Origin: Pseudomonas sp. SORT22
Lineage (GTDB): Bacteria > Pseudomonadota > Gammaproteobacteria > Pseudomonadales > Pseudomonadaceae
Assembly: GCF_018417635.1 (NCBI RefSeq)
Contig: NZ_CP071007.1
Location: 3,038,501-3,102,500, forward strand
Length of the DNA: 64,000 nt
Reading direction: 5' to 3'
This document shows, one piece after another, positions 27,301 to 35,077 of this stretch; position 1 is the first letter of the stretch; each line of letters begins with the position of its first letter. The translations under genes and the position numbers were made by a program. The notes beneath the pieces are model-generated. The model worked only from the letters and a program-made list of their open reading frames with translations, had not been told where the DNA came from and searched no databases.

Positions 27301-30294
27301 GCCGCCGGCAACAACAGCGGCCCGGCCAGTACGGTGGTTGATGCCGTGGCGCCCGGCGCGCCGGTGGTCAATCCGAGCAATGGTACAGCGATCAGCGGCA
27401 CCGCCGAGGCGGGTGCCAAGGTCATCCTTACCGACGGCAGCGGCAACCCGATTGGTCAAACCACTGCCGATGGCAGTGGCAACTGGAGCTTCACCCCGGC
27501 CAGCCCGTTGCCCAATGGCACCGTGGTCAATGCCGTGGCCCAGGACGCTGCCGGCAACGGCAGCGGCCCGGCCAGCACCACGGTGGATGCCGTGGCGCCT
27601 GCCGCGCCGGTGATCAACCCGAGCAATGGTGCGGTGATCACCGGCACCGCGGAAATCGGCGCCAAGGTCATTCTTACCGATGGCAGCGGCAATCCGATTG
27701 GTCAAACCACCGCTGATGGCAGCGGCAACTGGAGCTTTGTTCCGGGCTCGCCATTGGCCAATGGGACGGTAATCAATGCCGTGGCCCAGGATGCTGCCGG
27801 CAACAATAGCGGCCCGGTCAGTACCACGGTTGACGCCGTGGCGCCGGCCGCACCGGTAATCGAGCCGAGCAACGGCGCGATCATTGTCGGTACCGCCGAA
27901 GCCGGCGCCAAGGTCATTCTCACCGACGGCAGCGGCAACCCGATCGGTCAAACCACTGCTGATGGCAGCGGCAACTGGAGCTTCACCCCAGGCGTGCCAC
28001 TTGCCAACGGCACCGTGATCAATGCGCTGGCCCAGGATGCCGCTGGCAACAGCAGCGGGCCGGTCAGCACTACCATTGACGCGGTGGCGCCTGGCGCACC
28101 GGTGATCAACCCGAGCAATGGCGCGATCATCAGCGGTACCGCCGAGATCGGTGCCAAGGTCATCCTTACTGACGGCAGCGGCAACCCGATCGGTCAAACC
28201 ACTGCTGATGGCAGCGGCAACTGGAGCTTCACCCCCGGCGCGCCACTTGCCAACGGCACGGTAGTCAATGCCGTGGCCCAGGACGCCGCCGGCAACAACA
28301 GCGGCCCGGCCAGCACCACAGTGGATGCCGTGGCGCCTGCCGCACCGGTGATCAACCCGAGCAACGGCGCAGTCATCAGCGGTACTGCCGAAATCGGCGC
28401 CAAGGTCACGCTCACCGATGGCGGCGGCAACCCGATTGGTGAGACCACCGCCGATGGCAGCGGCAACTGGAGCTTCACCCCGGCCAGCCCGCTGGCCAAC
28501 GGCACCGTGGTCAATGCCGTGGCCGAGGACGCCGCCGGCAATGACAGCGGGCCGGCAACCACTACGGTCGACAGCGTGGCACCTGGCGCGCCGGTGCTGA
28601 GCATCAGTGCCGACGGCGCGTTGCTCACCGGTACCGCCGAGGCCAACAGCCAGGTGCGCATCGTGGTCAACGGCGACAGCGCCAACCCGATCACGGTCAA
28701 CGTCGATGGCAGCGGCAACTTCAGCCTGCCGTTCGCACCACCACTGATTACCGGCGAGCTGCTGTCGGCGGTGGCGGTGGATGCGGCCGGCAACGTCAGC
28801 GGCCCGGGCAGCGTCATTGCCCCGGACCTGGCGCCGCCAACCATCAGCGTGCCGGAAGCCGCCGATACCTGGATCAACGCCGCCGAAATCAGCGATGGCA
28901 TCCAGGTCAACGTGAGCGTGCGGCCGACCATGCAGGCCGGCCAGGTGGTCACCGTCAAGTTCGCCGGCCAGAACGGCTATGAAGCCGAGGTCAGCCATAC
29001 CCTGACGGCCGGTGATATCAGCGCTGGCAGCGTGACCCTGACCCTGACCCCGCCAGGCGGGCAGGGGCCGTTCCCGCAGGGCGCCTCGATCGTCACGGCC
29101 GACATCAACGGCGGCGCCGCCTCGACGCCGGCACCGTTCACCATCGACACCGTGCCGCCGGCCACCCCGGTGCTGTCGCTGGTCGGCAACCTGCTGACCA
29201 TCTCTGCCGAACCTGGCACTGAGCTGACCGTCAACCTGACCGTCGGCGGGGTAGTCGCCACGGTAACGGTAACCGCCGACAACAGCGGGCTGGCGTCGCT
29301 GAACCTGCTCACTGACCTTGACATCGACTTCAGCTGGGACCAACTGCTCAGTGCCCAGGTCTCGGTGGTCGGCCGCGACCCGGCCGGCAACCCGAGCAAC
29401 GTCGCCAGCATCGGCATTGGCGCCAGCATCGAGCAGCCGGTGACCATCGGCGGCTTCGGGGTCGATGTCAGCCTCAACCCGCTGAACCCCAGGTTTGGCT
29501 TCAGCGGTACCACCGAGGCCGGTTCCAGCCTGGTGATTCGCGTCATCACCCCGGTGCTGAACGTCGAACTGCTGCCAATCAACGCCGATGGCACTGGGCA
29601 CTTTGCCCTGAACCTGCTGAGCCCGAGCGTCCTCACCCAGTTGGGGCTGAACATTACCGACATCCTCAACCTTGGCTCGCAGATCTCCTTCAACGTTGTC
29701 TCAACCGATGGTCAGGGCAACGACAGCGCCGCCTATGGCATCACCCTGGTGCCCAACGGCCTGTCGCTGAACATTGGCCAGATCGACGTCAACGGCACCG
29801 CCGGCGACGACGTGATGGCGGGGGCCAACGGCAGCTCCGAGCATATCAATGGCGGGGCCGGCAGCGACCTGATCTTCAACGTCGGCACCGGCGATCATGT
29901 GGTGGCGGGTGACGGCAACGACACCATCCAGATCACCGCCACCAACTTTGTCAGCATCGACGGCGGGGCGGGCTTCGATACCCTGTTGTTCGCCAACGGC
30001 ATCGACCTGGACTACAACTCGGTGGGGGTCGGCACGCTGAGCAATATCGAGCGTATCGACCTGGGCAAGGGCGATTCGGGCAGTGTGCTGACCCTGACCG
30101 CAGCGGAGGTCAACGCCATTACCGATGCCAACAACACCCTGCAGATCACCGGTGAAAGCAACGACACCCTGAACGTGGTCGGGGCGGTGAACACCGGAAC
30201 CAGCCAGGCGATCAACGGCGTCAACTACGACGTCTACACCTTTGGCGCCAACATCTTGCTGGTCGAGGACAATACGGTTCAGGTTGTCGTGTGA
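21382..30294 (+). CDS. Giant LapF/BapA-type Ig-repeat RTX adhesin (2970 aa)
   Basis: Residues 1-110 form a BapA-like prefix. A Gly/Ala-rich hydrophobic stretch (120-154) and ten consecutive glycines (156-165) follow. Three 86-aa repeats (173-430) each hold a DTNGDGxPD-type calcium loop. Then 24 bacterial-Ig repeats of exactly 82 aa (439-2406), built around PSNG, DGSGNPIG and GNWSFTP, run without a single insertion or deletion. Diverged Ig-like modules fill 2407-2800. RTX nonapeptides (GGAGSDLI, GDGNDTI, GGAGFDTL) lie at about 2804-2870, before an uncleaved C-terminal type I secretion signal. LapF of P. putida has this architecture and binds cells together in mature biofilms. Genes for its TolC, ABC and HlyD partners follow directly. 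TAAG at residues 119-122 matches the LapG cleavage motif. Orthology with lapF is likely but not proven. Confidence 0.93.
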   Translation: MSIQAQVSPLNQNVSSAAVTEIPTNGILKLTESSEITLDIDPEAVASYSKSDADLVVQLKNGESVRIANFYAEGQPPSELFLVHEGKLVAVSLPPVAAEGILAATYVAQESAAGFDSLTAAGGAGAGATAGGLGVGGMLLAGAAVIGAGVAVSNSGGGGGGGGGGSSETPPVDTTAPGAATGLQVATDGSSVSGKAEPGATVGIDTNGDGKPDATVVVGADGSFQVPLNPPLTNGETVTVVVTDPSGNSSPPTQITAPDTTAPAPASDLQVSPDGTLVSGKGEPGATAGIDTDGDGHPDITVIIGPDGSFQVPLNPPLSNGQTVTVVITDPAGNSSPPAQASAPDTTAPAAPTDVEVAPDGSSVSGNGEPGASVGVDTNGDGQPDVTAVIGSDGSFQVPLDPPLTDGQTVTVVVTDPAGNSSPGVSVQAPDYPDAPQVNASNGSELSGTAEPGVTLVITDGNGNPIGQTVADGNGNWSFTPGTALADGTVVTVVAQDASGHSSPPASITVDGVAPAAPQINPSNGSEISGSAEAGATITLTDGSGNPIGQATADANGNWSFTPATPLPDGTVVNAVAQDAAGNISGPASVTVDGVAPGAPTVNPSNGSELSGSSEPGSTVIIRDGNGNPIGQTSADGSGNWSYTPSTPIADGTVVSVVSQDAAGNTSVPATVSVDAVAPAAPVVNPSNGGVISGTAEPGSTVILTDGSGNPIGQTSADGSGNWSFTPGSPLPDGTVVNVTATDASGNTSAPGGTVVDAQAPAAPQVNPSNGAVISGTAEAGAKVILSDGSGNPIGETTADGSGNWSFTPGAALPDGSVINAVAQDAAGNSSGPASVTVDAVAPLAPTINPSNGSSLSGTAEANSKVIISDGNGNPIAEVTADGSGNWSYTPGTPIADGTVINVLAQDAAGNSSPPASVSVDSSAPAAPVLNPSNGSVISGTAEAGATVLLKDGSGNPIGQVTADGSGNWSFTPGSPLPNGTVVVATATDPTGNTGAPAATTVDSVAPGAPLLNPSNGSVISGTAEAGATVTLTDGSGNPIGQVTADGSGNWSFTPGSPLPNGTVVNAVATDPAGNTGAPASAVVDAVAPPAPTVNLSNGNSLSGTAEANSKVILTDGSGNPIAEVFADGSGNWTYTPGSALADGTVVNVVAQDAAGNLSAPASVTVDSSAPAAPVINPSNGATISGTAEAGATVVLKDGSGNPIGQVTADGSGNWSFTPGSPLANGTVVIATATDPTGNTGLQAATTVDSVAPGAPVINPSNGSTISGTAEAGARIIITDGGGNPIGQTTADGSGNWTFTPAAPLVNGVVINAVAQDPAGNTSGPGTTTVDAVPPPAPVVNPSNGNTLNGTAEANSTVTLTDASANPIGQTTADGSGNWTFTPGAQLPNGTVVNVTATDAAGNTGAPASTIVDTSLPSIPQIDPSNGSVISGSADAGNTLIITDGNGNPIGQVTADGSGNWSFTPGVPLPDGTVINVVARNPSGVDSAAAVATIDGVAPAAPVVEPSNGAEISGTAEAGATILLTDGGGNPIGQTSADGSGNWSFTPASPLPNGTVINAVAQDAAGNSSGPGSTTVDAVAPAAPVINPSNGAVISGTAEMGAQVILTDGSGNPIGQVSADGSGNWTFTPGSPLPNGTVINAVAQDAAGNTSSPVSTTIDAVAPAAPVIDPSNGAVIVGTAEAGAKVILTDGSGNPIGQVTADGSGNWSYTPGSPLANGTVVNAVAQDAAGNTSLQGSTTVDAVAPGAPVVNPSNGTAISGTAEAGAKVILTDGSGNPIGQTTADGSGNWSFTPASPLPNGTVVNAVAQDAAGNSSGPGSTTVDAVAPAVPVVNVSNGVVISGSAEIGAKVVLTDGSGNPIGETTADGSGNWSFVPGTPLPDGTVVNAVAEDAAGNSSGPASTTVDAVAPATPVINASNGAVVVGTAEANATVILTDGSGNPIGQTSADGSGNWSYTPLPPLANGTVVNAVAQDAAGNNSGPASTVVDAVAPGAPVVNPSNGTAISGTAEAGAKVILTDGSGNPIGQTTADGSGNWSFTPASPLPNGTVVNAVAQDAAGNGSGPASTTVDAVAPAAPVINPSNGAVITGTAEIGAKVILTDGSGNPIGQTTADGSGNWSFVPGSPLANGTVINAVAQDAAGNNSGPVSTTVDAVAPAAPVIEPSNGAIIVGTAEAGAKVILTDGSGNPIGQTTADGSGNWSFTPGVPLANGTVINALAQDAAGNSSGPVSTTIDAVAPGAPVINPSNGAIISGTAEIGAKVILTDGSGNPIGQTTADGSGNWSFTPGAPLANGTVVNAVAQDAAGNNSGPASTTVDAVAPAAPVINPSNGAVISGTAEIGAKVTLTDGGGNPIGETTADGSGNWSFTPASPLANGTVVNAVAEDAAGNDSGPATTTVDSVAPGAPVLSISADGALLTGTAEANSQVRIVVNGDSANPITVNVDGSGNFSLPFAPPLITGELLSAVAVDAAGNVSGPGSVIAPDLAPPTISVPEAADTWINAAEISDGIQVNVSVRPTMQAGQVVTVKFAGQNGYEAEVSHTLTAGDISAGSVTLTLTPPGGQGPFPQGASIVTADINGGAASTPAPFTIDTVPPATPVLSLVGNLLTISAEPGTELTVNLTVGGVVATVTVTADNSGLASLNLLTDLDIDFSWDQLLSAQVSVVGRDPAGNPSNVASIGIGASIEQPVTIGGFGVDVSLNPLNPRFGFSGTTEAGSSLVIRVITPVLNVELLPINADGTGHFALNLLSPSVLTQLGLNITDILNLGSQISFNVVSTDGQGNDSAAYGITLVPNGLSLNIGQIDVNGTAGDDVMAGANGSSEHINGGAGSDLIFNVGTGDHVVAGDGNDTIQITATNFVSIDGGAGFDTLLFANGIDLDYNSVGVGTLSNIERIDLGKGDSGSVLTLTAAEVNAITDANNTLQITGESNDTLNVVGAVNTGTSQAINGVNYDVYTFGANILLVEDNTVQVVV
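21898..22671 (+). repeat. Three tandem 258-bp (86-aa) repeats of the adhesin
   Basis: Units start at 21898, 22156 and 22414, each opening with DTTAP. Each contains D-T-[ND]-G-D-G-x-P-D, which resembles a thrombospondin-type-3 or EF-hand-like calcium loop, followed by DGSFQVPL. They differ from the longer repeat array that follows by period and by this loop. Confidence 0.9.
22696..28599 (+). repeat. 24 tandem 246-bp (82-aa) Ig-like repeats, with a 738-bp super-period
   Basis: Units begin at 22696 and every 246 bp to 28354, all in phase. From about 23188 onward, units three apart resemble each other more than neighbours. LSGTAEANS recurs at 23926, 24664 and (as LNGTAEANS) 25402, LLKDG at 24172 and VLKDG at 24910, and AE[MI]GA at 26140, 26878, 27616 and 28354. 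The units at 26632 and 27370 are nearly identical in DNA. The array therefore grew by duplication of three-unit blocks. A diverged 25th unit starts at 28600. Confidence 0.92.
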
Positions 30295-31568
30295 TGGCAG
30301 CGCGCATGCAGTACGCGCGCAAGGGACGGCGGCAAGCGCAAGTGGCCCTGTGGCTGCTGGCGCTGGGCCTGCCGATGGTTGCGCCAGCCATGCCACTGGA
30401 CCAGGCGGTCCGGGCAGGGCTGGCGATTCACCCTGAGGTGCGCTCGGCGATGGCCGAAGCCGATCGCGCCGGAACAGAAGTGGAGATTGCCAAAGGCGGC
30501 TACTACCCGTCGGTGTCGGTGTCTGGCGGGCCGCAGGAGTTCGATTTTGGCGACGTGGTCTACGACCTGACCGCCTCGCAGATGCTCTATGACTGGGGCC
30601 GGGTCAACAGCAAGGTCGACAGCGCCAGCGCCACCCAGCGCAAACTGTCGCAGGCACTGCTGGTGGCCCGCGACGATGCCGCGCTGGATATCGTCGAGAC
30701 CTACCTGGATGTACTGGCGGCCGAGCGCCGGGTCGAGGCGGTGCGCGAGCACCTGCAGCGCCTCGGTGGCATCCGCCAGATGACCGAAGACCGTGGCGGC
30801 GACGGCTATGCCGACCGCAGCGAGCTGGACCGCGCCAACCTTGAACTGGCACGGGCCCAGGAGCAACTGGCGCTGGAGAAGGGCAACCTGCAGGATGCCC
30901 GCAACCAGTACGCCCTGCTGGTTGGCCAGGAACCCGATGCCCTCAGCGACCCCGAGCCGCTGTCGCTCAAGCGCTACCTGGCCTCAAGCGACCTGACCCG
31001 GGTGATCCACGACGCGCCCTTGCAACGCAAGGCGCTGGAAGACGCCAACGTTGCTGAAGCCCAGGTTCGCGAAGCCAAGGCGTCGTTGCTGCCGCAACTG
31101 AATATCGAAGCCACAGCCTTGCGCCGGGAAGTCGGCGGGCATCCGGAAAGCGACTCGGTGGTGGCCCTGCGCTTGCGCATGGACACCTTCCAGGGCCTGT
31201 CCAACTTCCGCCGCCCGACCGCCGCGCAGCAACGCCTGGAGTCGGCGCGCTTTACCGCCGATGCCATGCAGCGCGACATCCGCCGCCAATTGCAGACCTT
31301 GTTCGACAACAGCGAAACCCTGGGTTGGCGGGAGAAGTCGCTGCAGCAGCAGGTCACCGAGTCGGCGCAGGTCAGCGAGCTGTACCGCGAGCAGTTCGAG
31401 GTGGGCCGGCGCGATGTGATCGACCTGCTCAACGTCCAGCGTGAACGCTTCGAGGCCGAGCGGCAACTGATCAACCTGCACATCGAACGCAAACGCATCG
31501 AGTACCGGGCGGCCGCACAGGTCGGCTTGTTGGGCCCACTGGTGGAGAATCGCTTGAATGGAAGCTGA
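30294..31568 (+). CDS. TolC-family outer membrane channel of the adhesin exporter
   Basis: The 424-aa product has a signal peptide (basic MAARMQYARKGRRQ then WLLALGLPMVAPAMP). The body shows the duplicated helical-barrel pattern of TolC proteins, with VYDLTASQMLYDWGRVNSKVDSA in the N-terminal half and the long helices ERRVEAVREHLQ and RFEAERQLINLHIERKRIEYRAA. Its ATG overlaps the adhesin stop as TGATG, so translation is coupled. It would be the outer-membrane exit of a LapEBC-like type I secretion system. It overlaps the next gene by 11 bp. Confidence 0.9.
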   Translation: MAARMQYARKGRRQAQVALWLLALGLPMVAPAMPLDQAVRAGLAIHPEVRSAMAEADRAGTEVEIAKGGYYPSVSVSGGPQEFDFGDVVYDLTASQMLYDWGRVNSKVDSASATQRKLSQALLVARDDAALDIVETYLDVLAAERRVEAVREHLQRLGGIRQMTEDRGGDGYADRSELDRANLELARAQEQLALEKGNLQDARNQYALLVGQEPDALSDPEPLSLKRYLASSDLTRVIHDAPLQRKALEDANVAEAQVREAKASLLPQLNIEATALRREVGGHPESDSVVALRLRMDTFQGLSNFRRPTAAQQRLESARFTADAMQRDIRRQLQTLFDNSETLGWREKSLQQQVTESAQVSELYREQFEVGRRDVIDLLNVQRERFEAERQLINLHIERKRIEYRAAAQVGLLGPLVENRLNGS

Positions 31569-33729
31569 CAACAGGATTGCCGACAACGTCGTGGTGCTCA
31601 ACCACGACCCTCTCAACGATCCGCTGCGCGAGGGCTTGCTGTTGCTGTGCCGGCAATTGGGGCGGCCGCTGGGCGATGCCGAGCTGGTCGACGGCTTGCC
31701 GTTGGAGCACGGCCGCCTGCCGCTGCGCATGGTCGCCCGGGCTTTGCGCCGCGCCGATATCACCGCGCGGGTCGATCAACTGCCGCTGGCGCAGATGGAC
31801 AACTACCTGCTGCCCGCGCTGTTGCTGCTCAACGACGGGCGCAGCCTGGTGCTGGTCAAGCTCGACGCTGAGCACGCTCAGGTGCTGGTACCGCAGAGCG
31901 ATGGCGGCGGCGAGCGTTTGCCCCTGGCTGAACTGGGGGCGCTGTACAGCGGCACGGCGGTGTTCGCCAAGTGCCGGTTTCGCGCCGACGAGCGGGTAGG
32001 GGATTACGCCAGGGCGGTGCCCGAGCACTGGTTTTTCGGCCCGCTGAAAAAGCTCTGGCGTTCTTACGCCGAAGTGGCCGCCGCCGCCCTGGTGGCCAAC
32101 GTCCTGGCGATTGCCTCGGCGCTGTTCGCCATGCAGGTATATGACCGCGTGGTGCCCAACGCCGCCTTCGACACCCTGTGGATTCTGGCCAGCGGCGTGG
32201 CCCTGGCGATTGTCCTCGACGGCGTGCTGCGGATCATGCGCGGGCATTTGCTCAACGTGCTGGGCAAGCGCCTCGACCTGCAGCTCTCCAGCCTGTTGTT
32301 CTCGCGGGTGCTGAGCACGCGGATCGCCGCCAAGCCTGCGTCCATGGGCGCCTTCAGCACCCAGGTGCGCGAGTTCGAGTCGGTGCGCGAGTTCTTTACC
32401 TCATCCAGCGCCGCGCTGATCAGCGACTTGCCGTTCGTGCTGATCTTTTTGTTGATCATTGCCCTGATCGGCGGCCAGGTGGTCTGGGTTCCGATCGTCG
32501 CCTGTGTGCTGATGGTACTGCCGGGGCTGCTGACCCAGCGCCTGCTGGGTAATCTGTCGCGGCAGAACCTGCGCGAAGGGGCGATGAAAAACGGCGTGCT
32601 GCTGGAAGCCTTCGAGCACCTGGAAACGGTCAAGGCCACCCGCGCCGAAGGCCGTTGCCTGCAGCAGTGGGAAACCCTGACCGGCGAGCTTTCAAGCACG
32701 GCAATGAAAACCCACGCCCTGGCCTCGAGCCTGAGCTACGCCTCGAGCATCGTCCAGCAATTGTGCTATGTCGGCGTGGTGGTGTTCGGTGTCTACCGCA
32801 TCAGCGAAGGGGCGATGACCGTCGGTGCCCTGGTGGCCTGTTCGATCCTCGCCTCGCGAGCCATCGCGCCGCTGTCCCAGGCGGCTGGCATTCTCGGGCG
32901 CTGGCAGCACACCAAGGTGGCCATGGAAGGCCTCGACCAGTTGATGGCCGCCGAGCAGGAGCGGCCCCAGGGCAAGCGCTTCGTGCACAAGCCGCACCTG
33001 CACGGGCACTTTCGCCTTGAAGGCGTGCGCCTGAGCCACGGTGACAGCCCACCGGTGGTGGACATTCAGGCACTGACCATCCAGGCCGGCGAGCGGGTAG
33101 CGCTGCTGGGCGGCAACGGCGCCGGCAAGTCGACCCTGCTGCGCCTGCTCAGCGGCTTGCTCGATGCCCAGGCCGGGCGCCTGCTGCTCGATGACGTCGC
33201 CCTCAGCCAGATCGACCCGGCCGACCGCCAGCGCGGTATTGGCTACCTGCCCCAGGAGGTGGCGTTGTTCCAGGGCAGCCTGCGCGACAACCTCAACCTC
33301 GAAAGCGCCGCCCTGAGCGATGACGAACTGCTGGAAACCCTCGACGGCGTCGGCCTCGGCGCTTTCGTGCGCAGCCATTCGCTGGGCCTGGACATGCCGC
33401 TGCAGGGCAACGCCAGTTTGTCTGGCGGCCAGCGCCAGGCCGTGGGCCTGGCCCGGGTACTGCTGCAGGACCCGCCAATACTGCTGCTCGACGAACCCAC
33501 TGCAGCCTTCGACCAGAGCAGCGAAAAACAGGTGATCGACTACCTGCAGCAATGGCTGGGCAAACGCACCCTGATCATCACCACGCACAAAAAAAGCATG
33601 CTTGCCCTGGTCGAGCGCGCGGTGGTGCTGCGCCAGGGCCGGGTGATCATGGATGGCCCGCTGGACCAGGTGGTGCAGGGCAGTCAGGTACAGGCCCCAC
33701 AGGCCGCAGGAGGTGCACATGGACTCTGA
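31558..33729 (+). CDS. Type I secretion ABC transporter with degenerate C39-like domain (LapB type)
   Basis: The 723-aa inner-membrane protein has an N-terminal domain (residues 10-140) with the C39 peptidase fold but no catalytic Cys in the usual position, as in LapB and HlyB. About six membrane helices span 165-440. The nucleotide-binding domain has Walker A GGNGAGKST (518-526), signature LSGGQRQ from 621 and Walker B LLLLDEPT near 641. Such C39-like domains hold the unfolded substrate instead of cutting it, in keeping with a secreted adhesin lacking a double-glycine leader. The gene overlaps its neighbours by 11 bp at each end. Confidence 0.92.
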   Translation: MEADNRIADNVVVLNHDPLNDPLREGLLLLCRQLGRPLGDAELVDGLPLEHGRLPLRMVARALRRADITARVDQLPLAQMDNYLLPALLLLNDGRSLVLVKLDAEHAQVLVPQSDGGGERLPLAELGALYSGTAVFAKCRFRADERVGDYARAVPEHWFFGPLKKLWRSYAEVAAAALVANVLAIASALFAMQVYDRVVPNAAFDTLWILASGVALAIVLDGVLRIMRGHLLNVLGKRLDLQLSSLLFSRVLSTRIAAKPASMGAFSTQVREFESVREFFTSSSAALISDLPFVLIFLLIIALIGGQVVWVPIVACVLMVLPGLLTQRLLGNLSRQNLREGAMKNGVLLEAFEHLETVKATRAEGRCLQQWETLTGELSSTAMKTHALASSLSYASSIVQQLCYVGVVVFGVYRISEGAMTVGALVACSILASRAIAPLSQAAGILGRWQHTKVAMEGLDQLMAAEQERPQGKRFVHKPHLHGHFRLEGVRLSHGDSPPVVDIQALTIQAGERVALLGGNGAGKSTLLRLLSGLLDAQAGRLLLDDVALSQIDPADRQRGIGYLPQEVALFQGSLRDNLNLESAALSDDELLETLDGVGLGAFVRSHSLGLDMPLQGNASLSGGQRQAVGLARVLLQDPPILLLDEPTAAFDQSSEKQVIDYLQQWLGKRTLIITTHKKSMLALVERAVVLRQGRVIMDGPLDQVVQGSQVQAPQAAGGAHGL

Positions 33730-34906
33730 GCGCAAGGCGGCGAAACTGCGCCGCGAGCTGGCCGACCCGCTGCTGGCGGTGACCCACCCGGTGTACCGGC
33801 CGCTGTTGTGGCTGTTGCTGGCCTGCATCCTCATCGCTATCGCCTGGGCGGCCTGGGCCGAGCTCGACGAGGTCACCCGTGGCGATGGTCGGGTGGTGCC
33901 GTACAGCCGCATCCAGAAGATCCAGAGCCTGGAAGGCGGCATCCTCGACCGCCTGCTGGTCAAGGAGGGCGAGCTGGTGGAGGTTGGCCAGCCGCTGGTG
34001 CGCCTGGATGAAACGCGCTTTCTGACCAACGTCCAGGAGTCGACCAACCAGGCCGACGGCCTGCGCGCGGCGATCGCCCGTCTGGATGCCGAGGTGCTGG
34101 GCAAGGAACGCATCGAGTTCGGCCCCGGGGTCGACCCCGACAGCCCGTTGGCGCGCTCCGAGCGCGAGCTGTTCAAGTCGCGGCGCGGCAAGTTGCTGGA
34201 AAACACCCGCTCGATCCAGGCGCAGATCCGCCTGGCCCAGAGCCAGCTCGACCTGGTGCGCCCGCTGGTGGCCAAGCGCGCGGTCAGCCAGATGGAGGCA
34301 TTGAAACTCAGCCAGGACATCGCCACCCTCAACGGCAAGCTCACCGAGCTGAAGAACACCTACTTCCAGGACGCCTACACCGAGCGCTCGCAGCGCAAGG
34401 CCGACCTCAGCGCCCTGGAGCCGATCATCCAGCAACGCCAGGACCAGTTGCGCCGCACCGAGATCCTGTCGCCGGTGCGCGGGCGGGTCAACACCGTGCT
34501 GATCAACACCCGCGGCGGGGTGATCCAGCCGGGCGAGGCGATCATGGAGGTGATCCCGGTAGAAGAGCGCCTGCTGGTCGAGGCGCGAATCAAGCCGCGG
34601 GACGTGGCCTTCCTGGTGCCGGGCATGCCGGCCAAGGTCAAGATCACCGCCTACGACTTCTCCATCTATGGCGACCTCAAGGGCACCCTGGAGCAGATCA
34701 GCGCCGACACCATCGAGGAAGACACCCCGCGCGGCAAAGAGTCGTACTACCAGGTGCTGATCAAAACCGACGGCAGCCAGCTGAAGAAGGGCGATGAGGT
34801 GCTGCCGATCATCCCCGGCATGGTTGCCGAGGTGGATATCCTCAGCGGCAAGCGCACAGTGCTCAATTATCTGATCAGGCCGCTGGTCAAAGCGCGCCTG
34901 TACTAG
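33719..34906 (+). CDS. HlyD-family membrane fusion protein of the adhesin exporter (LapC type)
   Basis: The 395-aa product has one N-terminal membrane helix (PLLWLLLACILIAIAWAAWAEL, broken here at residues 28-49), then the biotinyl-lipoyl half KIQSLEGGILDRLLVKEGE. A long alpha-helical hairpin and the HlyD family signature near ILSPVRGRVNTV follow. It bridges the ABC transporter and the TolC channel across the periplasm. AGGAGG at 33708-33713 sits inside the upstream gene, and ATG 33719 overlaps it by 11 bp. It is the last gene of the adhesin operon; an intrinsic terminator follows. Confidence 0.92.
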   Translation: MDSERKAAKLRRELADPLLAVTHPVYRPLLWLLLACILIAIAWAAWAELDEVTRGDGRVVPYSRIQKIQSLEGGILDRLLVKEGELVEVGQPLVRLDETRFLTNVQESTNQADGLRAAIARLDAEVLGKERIEFGPGVDPDSPLARSERELFKSRRGKLLENTRSIQAQIRLAQSQLDLVRPLVAKRAVSQMEALKLSQDIATLNGKLTELKNTYFQDAYTERSQRKADLSALEPIIQQRQDQLRRTEILSPVRGRVNTVLINTRGGVIQPGEAIMEVIPVEERLLVEARIKPRDVAFLVPGMPAKVKITAYDFSIYGDLKGTLEQISADTIEEDTPRGKESYYQVLIKTDGSQLKKGDEVLPIIPGMVAEVDILSGKRTVLNYLIRPLVKARLY

Positions 34907-34937
34907 CGAGTCCCTGTGGGAACCGGCCTTGCCGGTG

Positions 34938-34966
34938 AAGGGCTGCGCAGCAGCCCTTAGTTTTTT
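34938..34966 (+). terminator. Rho-independent terminator of the adhesin operon
   Basis: AAGGGCTGC (34938-34946) pairs perfectly with GCAGCCCTT (34950-34958) around a three-base loop, and AG followed by six T completes the structure. It lies 31 bp after the HlyD-type stop. A REP-like sequence (CCTGTGGGAACCGGCC) sits between them. Confidence 0.88.
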
Positions 34967-35077
34967 ACTCTCCAACAACCACAAAAATCATAATTTCGCC
35001 TTTCTTCGCGCTCTCCCAGAATGCGACCTACACCCTCCCACGGCCACCCGCGTGGGACAACTCAGTAGGGCGCAGAC

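Noticed and set aside
22696..28599. Regular direct repeats that could suggest a CRISPR array
   Set aside because: Units are 246 bp, lie in one coding frame and have no short repeat/unique spacer structure; they are protein repeats.
24412..29601. A 1729-codon open frame on the minus strand opposite the adhesin
   Set aside because: It is antisense to an in-phase 246-bp repeat. The period is divisible by three, so one stop-free antisense unit makes the whole array open. The translated product is Gly/Arg/Asp-rich with no domain.
32692..34359. A 555-codon minus-strand frame opposite the ABC and HlyD genes
   Set aside because: It runs antisense through two genes with full Walker and HlyD motifs, has no domain and no plausible start site.
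34913..34940. REP-like sequence before the adhesin-operon terminator
   Set aside because: It matches only part of the REP consensus and lacks the CCCGCGAT end, so I did not list it as a separate repeat.
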